NCBI GenBank assembly: GCA_964344175.1
Contig: CAYFMI010000029.1
Coordinates: forward strand, 1 to 45,696
Length of the DNA: 45,696 bases
Direction of reading: 5' to 3'
From: NIOZ-UU35 sp964344175
Lineage (GTDB): Bacteria; Chloroflexota; Anaerolineae; Anaerolineales; UBA11858
Shown piece by piece: positions 9,002-16,256 of the stretch (its first letter is position 1; each line of letters starts with the position of its first letter). Both the position numbers and the translations under genes were made by a program. The notes below the pieces were generated by a model. It saw only the letters and a program-made list of their open reading frames with translations, was not told the origin of the DNA and made no database searches.

Positions 9002-10705
9002 TTAAGCAATTCGTTTTTGCTCGAGTTTCAAAATTCGACGCAGTACCGCCAATGTTGTTGCGTAGGTTGGATCCATCCCAAAGTAAGATAGCGAACTCGC
9101 CCCGAGGTTTTTCCCCTTACTCAGAGGTGTGTCTGAGGCGTAATGCAGCAGACCAAAATCAAAGGGTAGTCGATCGAGATAGACAATCTCATCGATAGGG
9201 TGGCGCGTGGGGCGGTACATCTCGTAAAGAGCCGAGAGATATGGCCCGGCTTCCATCTCAATATCGGTATAGCCTTCCCTGTAGAACACATCCATAAACG
9301 TTGAATTCTGTAAAAAAGTACCCCTCACGGTGACGGCTTTTTGATTGTCGAGTACTGTGCCGTATACTAAATAGGGTGCAACGTCCGCGGCACAGAATGC
9401 ATTTGGGGTAATGTAGGTATTACGATAGTGCTCATCATGCACGATAGTAGGGATCATTACATCGCCAATGACGCCGTTGAGGGTAGCCGCCTTCCCCATG
9501 ATATAAACGCCCAACACCTTTCCGGCATGTGTGGCGACTTCTGACAAGATGTTATACGCCGCCAGGCCAAGCGGGTAATCGATGTTCAGAATCAAGGCGT
9601 CGCTCTCAACCAGGCTTTTCATCTCTTGATCGCAAATGCGCGGATCCATCCAATCGGTGCGCACCTTCGAGATTTCGATAATCTGCGCATCCACATCGAA
9701 GAAGTGCTCGCTATCCACGCGTCTCACACCGCATTCTTGCTCATGGGCACGGCGCATTTGACGATAGCGCGCTCCGTCGGGTGTCTGCAAGAATTTTTTC
9801 AGCACATAGTAGAGAAAATTTTCCTGGCTGGAGGGAATGTTCTGCGCCTGAATGCCCTCCCACTCCGCCAGCAAGTCGGCATCCTCGGTTTCTTCGAGAT
9901 AACGCACCAACACGTCGCGCTGTTGAATGGCGAAACCGGAAACCAGATTGACCAGGCTATGAACATTGCTGGAAACGAAATAAACCGGACGCTCGTGCAA
10001 CGACGGCAGCGTTTGCTCGACATTTTCCCACCAGGCATGGGTGGCGCGGCGATACTCGCTGAGCGTACCGCTCAACAGCCGCACCTGGAAGCGGATCGGC
10101 TCTTCCGACAAATGCCGCAAATTCGCTGCGAAATCATCACCCCATACCTGGTACAGTCGCTCCAGATCTTCCAGCGACATCTCCATTGCTTCGGCCAGGA
10201 CGGCGCGGCCTTCGTTGTTTAGAATGGCGTCTTCCAGCACAATCGAGATCGGCAGCTGCTTGAGTAAGCGATGAATTTTGCGCCACTCAATTTGATATGC
10301 CGTCAGGAGCGGCACCACGTCATCAATATCTGAACGGCTGGCGATAATGCACGCAAGCCGCTCTTCGCCATCAAAATAGCACCGACGTCGGCGGGCACGC
10401 GCCACAACCGGCTGCCAGTTCTCCACATCACCGACCCCTTCACGGATGAAAACCTCGTTACTCTGCCCCAACACGACTGTCTTGATCTTGTGGATGCAAT
10501 CCGGCAGGCGCAAGATGCTGTAAATAAAAGCCGACAGATCTGGCTTTATCGAGCGCGCCCCGGGGTGTAGCAGGGAATCCATCGCTGAATGCACCTCTTC
10601 GAGTGAGCGGATTTGCACCTCTGAAGTCGAGCGCAGCAACGAATAATAGGTGCGCAAATAAAGTTCAACTTCTTCAGATGCTGTATAGGGTACAGTTCGT
10701 TCCAT
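9002..10705 (-). CDS. DUF6909-like protein with nucleoside-phosphorylase-like C-terminal domain
   Basis: A 567-residue cytoplasmic protein of uncharacterised function. The helical N-terminal half has an Arg-rich RARRRRCYF segment followed by SRSDIDD, which matches my memory of the DUF6909 family. The C-terminal half (~360-520) looks like the PNP/AMP-nucleosidase fold: GKAATLNGVIGDVMIP, then a GTFLQN segment and DIEMEAGPY, like the catalytic MEMEAA motif of purine nucleoside phosphorylases. It could bind or cleave a nucleoside or nucleotide. The ATG at 10705 overlaps the stop of the EamA gene (TGATG), and the set A Mo subunit starts 22 bp downstream, so it belongs to the same operon. This supports a purine-related role. 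The DUF name is from memory; the phosphorylase link is inference. Confidence 0.7.
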   Translation of the reverse strand: MERTVPYTASEEVELYLRTYYSLLRSTSEVQIRSLEEVHSAMDSLLHPGARSIKPDLSAFIYSILRLPDCIHKIKTVVLGQSNEVFIREGVGDVENWQPVVARARRRRCYFDGEERLACIIASRSDIDDVVPLLTAYQIEWRKIHRLLKQLPISIVLEDAILNNEGRAVLAEAMEMSLEDLERLYQVWGDDFAANLRHLSEEPIRFQVRLLSGTLSEYRRATHAWWENVEQTLPSLHERPVYFVSSNVHSLVNLVSGFAIQQRDVLVRYLEETEDADLLAEWEGIQAQNIPSSQENFLYYVLKKFLQTPDGARYRQMRRAHEQECGVRRVDSEHFFDVDAQIIEISKVRTDWMDPRICDQEMKSLVESDALILNIDYPLGLAAYNILSEVATHAGKVLGVYIMGKAATLNGVIGDVMIPTIVHDEHYRNTYITPNAFCAADVAPYLVYGTVLDNQKAVTVRGTFLQNSTFMDVFYREGYTDIEMEAGPYLSALYEMYRPTRHPIDEIVYLDRLPFDFGLLHYASDTPLSKGKNLGASSLSYFGMDPTYATTLAVLRRILKLEQKRIA

Positions 10706-11646
10706 CAAACTTTTCGCCTTTTCATGATGAGAATTTTTCCGGCGCGCTCAACGAGATAGACGCCCAACAAAATTGCGCCCCCACCCAGAATGGATGCCAA
10801 GACAACACTCTCACCCAATAGCATGGCGGCGATGACCATTGTTACCAACGGCTCAATATACAACAACGCCCCAACTTCCGAAACCGGGAGCACCTGCAAG
10901 CCATCATACCAAAATACATATGCCAACCCTGAGCATACTATGCCCAAGAAGAGAACGCCCAGCCAACCATCCCGCGTCAGCATGCCGATCTCGGCGAGTC
11001 CGCTCGCGGAATCAAAGGCCCAGCCCCCGCTGCTAAAAAAGGGCAGCGATATTATCAGCCAGCCAAAGAGCATCACATATAGCATCATGCGGGCAGCGGG
11101 GTGCTGCCTTAGCCCGTGGCGCGAAAGCACCGAAAAAATTGCCCAATTCGGCGCGCTAGCCAGGATGTACAAATTCCCCGGCATGCCTACCTGATCCATG
11201 CCGAGAGCGCGCCAATTTCCGCCAGAGACCACCAGCAAAACGCCAAAAGTCGCCAGGAAAATGCCGCCAATCTGTACGCTATTCAATCTTTCGCGCAGCA
11301 CCACCCAGCCCAGTAACGCCATGAAGATCGGTGTGGTCGCCACAATCCAGGCAGTGATTGAGGCCTGCGCGGTTTGCAGACCGGTGGCTTGCAGCCATTG
11401 ATGATAGGCGATCCCCAAAAAGCCCAGTAACGCAAAGTAGGCCCCTTCGCGCCAGGAGGGCAACACCAACTGGCGGCGGGCAGCCACCACTGCACCAATC
11501 ACTAGAGTTCCCATTCCGAAGCGCAGCCAGACCACTGTGACGGGAGAAACATCGCGCAGGGCAAATTTGGTGGCAATAAACGAAGCCCCCCACGCCACGG
11601 CTGCGATGGTCGCTTTTACAAGGGGGATTGTCTTTTCCGTTTGCAT
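10705..11646 (-). CDS. EamA/DMT-family transporter
   Basis: A 313-residue inner-membrane protein with ten predicted helices in two EamA repeats (about 8-140 and 155-300). Members of the drug/metabolite transporter superfamily export or import small metabolites such as amino acids, nucleosides or purines (RhaT/YdcZ/PbuE-like relatives). The second repeat contains SEVGALLYIEPLVTMVIAAML, typical of the family. The start ATG at 11646 is clear. Its stop overlaps the start of the phosphorylase-like gene, giving tight translational coupling in the set A molybdenum hydroxylase operon. It is therefore a candidate carrier for the substrate or product of that enzyme. Confidence 0.88.
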   Translation of the reverse strand: MQTEKTIPLVKATIAAVAWGASFIATKFALRDVSPVTVVWLRFGMGTLVIGAVVAARRQLVLPSWREGAYFALLGFLGIAYHQWLQATGLQTAQASITAWIVATTPIFMALLGWVVLRERLNSVQIGGIFLATFGVLLVVSGGNWRALGMDQVGMPGNLYILASAPNWAIFSVLSRHGLRQHPAARMMLYVMLFGWLIISLPFFSSGGWAFDSASGLAEIGMLTRDGWLGVLFLGIVCSGLAYVFWYDGLQVLPVSEVGALLYIEPLVTMVIAAMLLGESVVLASILGGGAILLGVYLVERAGKILIMKRRKV

Positions 11647-11698
11647 GCTAAGCCATCCGAGCTGGCAATCCCAAACAGGAAGCCATATTGGCTAACAC

Positions 11699-12109
11699 CT
11701 AAAACAAACGAAACATCGGGCGCGTCCAGGGAATTGCCAGAAGCACCAACAGCATTGTCAACGAGAACCAGATCGCAGCTTTGCGGAATTTTTCCACATC
11801 GGTCTCAGCCTTTTTGGCCTGAGCGTTGCCCACATGCGCAAAGACAACCGCCAGGAGCATTGCCGGGACATGCTCCATCCAAATTACGCTTTCAACCGCA
11901 GCAAAGCCCTTCACCAGGATCAATACTAAACCGAGCAGCAATTGCACATCGATGCCGACCGAAAACACCAGCGCCAGCATACGATCCATTGGCTGCCAGG
12001 CACGTTTCCCTAGCCAGCCGCTATAAACGCGCAGCAAGGTCGCCAACATCACCAACAAGATGATCCAGCGCACAAAATTATGAATAGAAAGCAAAATCAC
12101 AAAGGTCAT
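11699..12109 (-). CDS. Small four-helix membrane protein
   Basis: A 136-residue integral membrane protein with four hydrophobic segments. It starts MTFVILLSIHNFVRW, contains a conserved-looking LGKRAW loop, and has histidines in helices 1 and 3 (SIHNF; WMEHVP...FAHVG). This could suit haem or metal binding as in small cytochrome-b-like proteins, but that is only a guess. I do not recognise a named family. The start was set at the ATG at 12109 because AAGGAG lies nine bases upstream; a longer start at 12127 would put that site inside the gene. It lies between the FAD/Fe-S fusion and the EamA gene of set A, so a membrane-linked role in the same operon is possible. Confidence 0.7.
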   Translation of the reverse strand: MTFVILLSIHNFVRWIILLVMLATLLRVYSGWLGKRAWQPMDRMLALVFSVGIDVQLLLGLVLILVKGFAAVESVIWMEHVPAMLLAVVFAHVGNAQAKKAETDVEKFRKAAIWFSLTMLLVLLAIPWTRPMFRLF

Positions 12110-12182
12110 TTGAAATATCTCCTTCAACAGTATTCAGTTTCTGCTCTGATGATCAATTTTTCTCAGAGCAATAACGCGCTAT

Positions 12183-12560
12183 TTACCGCCGCCTTTTCGG
12201 CTTGCGCGGCGGAGGGGCATCCATTGGGCCATAACGCGGCGGCCCCACCGCACTGAACAGCAGCGAATAAATGATCGTCAAAATGGCATAACCGATCACC
12301 AACAGCACCACCCCGGCCAGTAACTTGGCATACAAATAGGGTATCCCGCCAATAAATGGGATAAAGATCGTTCCGGCCAATTCTACCGGGATTGCCATCC
12401 AGCCATTTTTTAGGTTTGATTTTATAAGAACATCGGCTCCGGCGTAGGCCATAATCGGCAAGAGTACAATCAGCACACAGCCAATCCCGCGCCAAACCGG
12501 GTGAATCTTCCAGGGCCGCTCCTTCATGGGCGTGCGATCAAAGCGGTTATATCTACCCAT
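12183..12560 (-). CDS. Small membrane protein with basic C-terminal tail
   Basis: A 125-residue protein with three or so hydrophobic helices (about 22-45, 53-75, 80-105) and a proline- and arginine-rich cytosolic tail ending in PPPRKPKRRR. No family recognised. The start at 12560 was chosen because GGAGGTGGCGA stands just before the ATG; the start overlaps the end of the FAD/[2Fe-2S] gene by 8 bp, so the two are translated together. A longer ORF in another frame covering the same bases (12163-12495) is a shadow. It may anchor or serve the set A hydroxylase, but there is no direct evidence. Confidence 0.65.
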   Translation of the reverse strand: MGRYNRFDRTPMKERPWKIHPVWRGIGCVLIVLLPIMAYAGADVLIKSNLKNGWMAIPVELAGTIFIPFIGGIPYLYAKLLAGVVLLVIGYAILTIIYSLLFSAVGPPRYGPMDAPPPRKPKRRR

Positions 12561-13980
12561 TCGCCACCTCCATCTGACTGGCTTTTTCAATGGCAGTCAC
12601 AATTTTGTAGTAGCCCGTGCAACGGCACAAATTCCCGGTAATGGCCTGCTGGACCTGCTCACGCGAGGGCTGAGGCAACTCTTCGAGCAATTTTGCTGCC
12701 GACATCAAGAAGCCCGGCGTGCAATAACCACACTGTACCGCCCCTTCGTGAATAAAAGCATCCTGCACCGGGTGTAAGCGTTCTGGCGTTTCCAGCCCCT
12801 CAACTGTGACGATGTTCGCGCCATGCGCCCGCGGCGCAGGCACAAGACAAGCCATCACCGCAACCCCATCCAAGTAAACCGTGCAAGCCCCGCATTCCCC
12901 CTCGGCGCAGCCCTCTTTCGTGCCGATCAACCCGGCGTCATCACGTAGCAGATGCAACAGGGTTTTGTTATATCCATCGGCAAATTGATAAGACTGCCCG
13001 TTGATTGTTGTGTGGATGGCCTCATGCCCGGTGAATTTTTGACCATCCGAAAGGCCGGCAGCATCCCCAGGGGCAGCCTGCCCCCAAAGTAAAACAGGAT
13101 CAGCCGGGAGGTCGAGTTGGGTCTCCTTTTTTGAGAGCGCGCCCAGCCCCCGGGCTGTCAGCACCCGCACCATTTCACGGCGGTAATTCGCCGAACCGCG
13201 AATATCATCAATCGGTCGGGATGCTTCCATTGTCAGGCGGGCCGCCTCCTGAATGGTCTCATCCGTAAGCGTTTTCCCAACAAGATAGGTCTCTGCTTTT
13301 AAGGCATGGATGATCGTTGGCGCGACCGCCCCCAGCGTAATTGCTGCTTTGGCAACAGTATCCTCTTCAAAAGTTAGCAGTAAGGCCACATCCACCACCG
13401 AGATCGCCTGAGAGCGGCGCAGCCCCAACTTCAGGAAGGCGCCGCGCTGTTTCCCGGTCATCGCCGGGAAGGAAATATCCACCAACATTTCGTCTGGCTG
13501 CATAATTGTTTGGCGAACGCCGGTATAGAATTCACCCAGAGGCACCATGCGCTCACTCGTCGCAGAACGCAGGGTGACCCGCGCCCCCAAAGCCATCAGC
13601 GGCGTAATGGTATCGTTGGCGGGCGAGGCCGTAATCAGATTTCCGGCCACCGTGCCCCGGTTACGAATTTGCGGCGCGCCCACTTCCCAGGCCGCCCGCG
13701 CCAGGGGGAAGCCCTGCTCGCGGATCAGCTTCGAAGCCACACAATGGTTATGCGTCACCAGCGGCCCCAGATGAATATTGCCATCCTCATCCAAGACAAT
13801 TTGGTCTAGCCCGGCGATCCGCGAAATATCTATCACTACGTCTATTCCCTGGCGGATGCCGCGCTCGATCTCCAATATCAAATCTGTTCCCCCTGCAATA
13901 AGGCGCGCCCGTTCGCCGTGCTGTGCCAGCAATGTTAGGACTTCTTCAAGATCAGCAGCATTGACATAGTTTTGCCACAT
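12553..13980 (-). CDS. Molybdenum hydroxylase FAD-binding/[2Fe-2S] fused subunit (set A)
   Basis: A 475-residue electron-transfer subunit. Residues 1-280 form the FAD-binding domain (IAGGTDLILEIE; IRNRGTVAGNLITASPAND). Residues ~305-470 are the [2Fe-2S] part: a plant-type domain with GCAEGECGACTV and a following MAC cysteine, then the helical domain with CGYCTPG and CRCTGYYK. All eight Fe-S cysteines are present. The order FAD then Fe-S is the reverse of XdhA-type fusions, where Fe-S comes first. It should pair with the Mo subunit at 6787-8979, passing electrons Mo to Fe-S to FAD. The ATG at 13980 has GGAGAA in front; an ATG five codons upstream has none. Confidence 0.92.
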   Translation of the reverse strand: MWQNYVNAADLEEVLTLLAQHGERARLIAGGTDLILEIERGIRQGIDVVIDISRIAGLDQIVLDEDGNIHLGPLVTHNHCVASKLIREQGFPLARAAWEVGAPQIRNRGTVAGNLITASPANDTITPLMALGARVTLRSATSERMVPLGEFYTGVRQTIMQPDEMLVDISFPAMTGKQRGAFLKLGLRRSQAISVVDVALLLTFEEDTVAKAAITLGAVAPTIIHALKAETYLVGKTLTDETIQEAARLTMEASRPIDDIRGSANYRREMVRVLTARGLGALSKKETQLDLPADPVLLWGQAAPGDAAGLSDGQKFTGHEAIHTTINGQSYQFADGYNKTLLHLLRDDAGLIGTKEGCAEGECGACTVYLDGVAVMACLVPAPRAHGANIVTVEGLETPERLHPVQDAFIHEGAVQCGYCTPGFLMSAAKLLEELPQPSREQVQQAITGNLCRCTGYYKIVTAIEKASQMEVANG

Positions 13981-14008
13981 AACTTCTCCACTCATTTATA
14001 TTCATAGG

Positions 14009-14806
14009 TTATTCTCTGCGGGACATTGGTTTTCCATCGCCGCGCTGGCGCAGCATAATCACCTCGGCCATAATGCTGACAGCAATCTCTTCAGGGGTTT
14101 CGGCGTTGAGTTCCAATCCAATGGGCGAGTGTACCCGCTTAATTTGGGCGCTCTCCAATCCCTCTTCGAGTAATAGTTTTTTGGTTGTTTCCCAACGACG
14201 GCGAGAACCAATTGCCCCGATATAGGCGGCATCTGTGTTTAGCAGTGCGGGCAAGCCTTCGGCATCCACATCGGCGCCGCGCGTCGTCAGGATAAGGTAT
14301 GTCCAGGGGGTAATCTCCACCTGTTCTGGCAATTGCGCCATGGGCACGGCCAAATATTCATGCGCGCCGGGGACTGCCTCAGGTGTGCAGAATGCTGCTC
14401 GATCATCGCTGACCAGCACACGGAAACCCAGCCAGGCCGCCAAATGCACAACCGCTTTTCCCACATGCCCGCCGCCAACGACAATCAGGGTAGCTTTGGG
14501 CATAATTGGCTCGACAAAAATCTCTAATTGGCCGCCGCAAACACCGGGGTCGCCGCGCTGAGGATCATTCATCGAATAGAATAACTTGCGCGCCTGACCA
14601 TCGGCGAGGGCTGCCTGTGCCTCCTGAAAAACCCGACGTTCTAACTCTCCGCCGCCTACCGTGCCAAAGAAAGAGCCATCCGGGTAAACCAGCATCTTAC
14701 TGCCCACATTGCGCGGCGTAGAGCCTTGCGCCTCGATGATCGTGCACAAAACCGCGGCCTTCCCGGTTTGTTCAAGTTCGGCAAGTTTTTGATAGAGAAA
14801 TTCCAA
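14009..14806 (-). CDS. xdhC: XdhC/CoxI family molybdenum-hydroxylase maturation factor
   Basis: A ~265-residue protein with the XdhC N-terminal domain (GSTPRNVGSKMLVYPDG; GTVGGGELE) and a C-terminal Rossmann domain (VVGGGHVGKAVVHLA; IGAIGSRRR). XdhC proteins bind Mo cofactor, help its terminal sulfuration and insert it into xanthine-dehydrogenase-type enzymes. The frame is open for 28 codons upstream, but those bases are the 3' end of the pyrophosphatase gene. A TTG at 14806 lies 1 bp after that gene's stop and five bases after a perfect GGAGG, so this is the probable start. It stands directly upstream of the FAD/[2Fe-2S] fusion and probably serves set A, perhaps all three sets. Confidence 0.9.
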   Translation of the reverse strand: MEFLYQKLAELEQTGKAAVLCTIIEAQGSTPRNVGSKMLVYPDGSFFGTVGGGELERRVFQEAQAALADGQARKLFYSMNDPQRGDPGVCGGQLEIFVEPIMPKATLIVVGGGHVGKAVVHLAAWLGFRVLVSDDRAAFCTPEAVPGAHEYLAVPMAQLPEQVEITPWTYLILTTRGADVDAEGLPALLNTDAAYIGAIGSRRRWETTKKLLLEEGLESAQIKRVHSPIGLELNAETPEEIAVSIMAEVIMLRQRGDGKPMSRRE

Positions 14807-14807
14807 A

Positions 14808-16154
14808 TCAGCCTCCAAGTAAACCCAAAACCGCCGGGAGTAGTTGTTTCTTGCGCGAGACAACGCCGCGCGCATGGCGAGTGCCATCATCCTGAAGCGG
14901 ATAAGGTAGGTCGTCCAATATCACCGGGGGGTTACTGAGTAATAAACGGCTGGAGCCGCGCACTACATCGGTAACCATCAACAGGGCAAAATCCAGCCCG
15001 CGGGCAGTGCGTAATTTCTCCAGGGCTTCAGCCAAAATATCAAGATGTTTGTTCAACTGCATCAAATCGGTTACTTCCACCTGAGAGACTGCAAAGTCTA
15101 ATCCTGCAACCGCGTAGGTCTTCATATCCCCACTGACAATTTCTTCGGGATCGCGCGTCGAGAGACCGGCCCCAGCCTCGAGGACGAGTTTCCCGAAAGA
15201 GGCTAAATCGTCTTCCTTGAGAGGGCTGCCCCAGGCAAAGGCCCAGCGCCCCAAACGCTCAGCGGCGCGGCGGTCGCGCTCGGTGGTGGTTGGCGATGTC
15301 AAGAGCAACGTGTCCGAAATCAAGCCCGAGAGTAATACACCGGCAATCTCCGGCGGCGCGCTCAACCCGGCATCTTCAATGCGCTCAGATACCAATGTGC
15401 TGGTGCTGCCGACGACATCCACCGTAAAGCGGATGGGTTCGCGGGTGGGTGGATTGCCCAGGCGGTGATGGTCGATAATCTCAACCAGATCCGCTTCATC
15501 GAGTGCGCCCAGCGCCTGCCCGGCCTCGTTATGATCCACCAGTACAACCCTCAAACGGGGCGGATTGATCAGATCACGTTGACGGCACACGCCGGCATAT
15601 AAACCGGTTTCGTCGGTTACCAAAAAGTGATTGCGCTCTTCTCGAAAGACGCGCGGTAAAGCATCCCGAATGCGGGCATTGGCCGGAAAACGCGGCACGC
15701 CCGTATCGGCAGCTTCGTGACAGGGCACGTCTAGCAGATCGGCAATGCGCATCTCCTGACGGCGCGGGTGCGTCCCGATGTATGCCTCAAACAAGGAAAA
15801 CAACGTTAGCCCCGTCAGCAGCCCATAGGGTGTGCCATCGGCATTGACAATCGGCGCTACCCCGCCAGTGCGATTGGCAATTGCCCAGGCATCGCGCAGC
15901 GGGCTGTCGGGCAAGGTTGTATCCATTCGACGGGCAACATTTTTAAAACGCGCCGAGGCATCTGGCAGCAGCATAGGCGCTTTCAGGCCCAGGCGCTCCA
16001 GCACCCAAATAGTTTGCGGATTCATCGGCCCAACGCGGGCGGCAATAGCATCGATTTCATCGCGCTCGCGCAGCAACCAGGCGTACCCAATTGCGGAGGC
16101 AATCGAGTCCGTATCCGGGTTGACGTGCCCAACAACATAGGTACGATTATTCAT
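14808..16154 (-). CDS. ppaC: CBS-domain manganese-dependent inorganic pyrophosphatase (DHH family)
   Basis: About 448 residues of family II inorganic pyrophosphatase with a regulatory insert. The N-terminus YVVGHVNPDTDS carries the Mn ligands His10, Asp14 and Asp16. Two CBS motifs occupy ~65-185, where adenine nucleotides regulate known CBS-PPases. The DHH motif (DHHRLGNPP) and GSTSTLV follow, then the DHHA2 domain with the terminal SRKKQ segment. It hydrolyses pyrophosphate in the cytoplasm, pulling forward reactions such as nucleotide activation. No DRTGG domain is evident between the CBS motifs. The start MNNRTYV at 16154 was preferred to an upstream ATG at 16196 because family proteins begin at this strand. 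It is translationally adjacent to xdhC, an unusual partnership. Confidence 0.93.
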   Translation of the reverse strand: MNNRTYVVGHVNPDTDSIASAIGYAWLLRERDEIDAIAARVGPMNPQTIWVLERLGLKAPMLLPDASARFKNVARRMDTTLPDSPLRDAWAIANRTGGVAPIVNADGTPYGLLTGLTLFSLFEAYIGTHPRRQEMRIADLLDVPCHEAADTGVPRFPANARIRDALPRVFREERNHFLVTDETGLYAGVCRQRDLINPPRLRVVLVDHNEAGQALGALDEADLVEIIDHHRLGNPPTREPIRFTVDVVGSTSTLVSERIEDAGLSAPPEIAGVLLSGLISDTLLLTSPTTTERDRRAAERLGRWAFAWGSPLKEDDLASFGKLVLEAGAGLSTRDPEEIVSGDMKTYAVAGLDFAVSQVEVTDLMQLNKHLDILAEALEKLRTARGLDFALLMVTDVVRGSSRLLLSNPPVILDDLPYPLQDDGTRHARGVVSRKKQLLPAVLGLLGG

Positions 16155-16205
16155 TCCGTCATACTCTCCAACAACATAAAAACCCGCTTTACACAAAATG
16201 CTAAA

Positions 16206-16241
16206 GCGTCAGGACGTCATGACAGGCTGACGCCCTGACGC
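16206..16241. terminator. Intergenic hairpin before the set B stop
   Basis: GCGTCAGG (16206-16213) pairs with CCTGACGC (16234-16241) across a 20-nt loop between the set B Mo gene and the pyrophosphatase gene. There is no T-run, so it may be a weak terminator or processing hairpin. Confidence 0.35.
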
Positions 16242-16256
16242 AAACCACGGTCATTT

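Noticed and set aside
9002..10705. Calling the protein a purine nucleoside phosphorylase outright
   Set aside because: Only the C-terminal half shows distant resemblance; the N-terminal half is unrelated and key residues cannot be verified by eye.
14807..14890. Longer XdhC N-terminus (28 extra residues)
   Set aside because: These codons lie within the pyrophosphatase gene, carry no family similarity and have no start signal, whereas a GGAGG-TTG start is present downstream.
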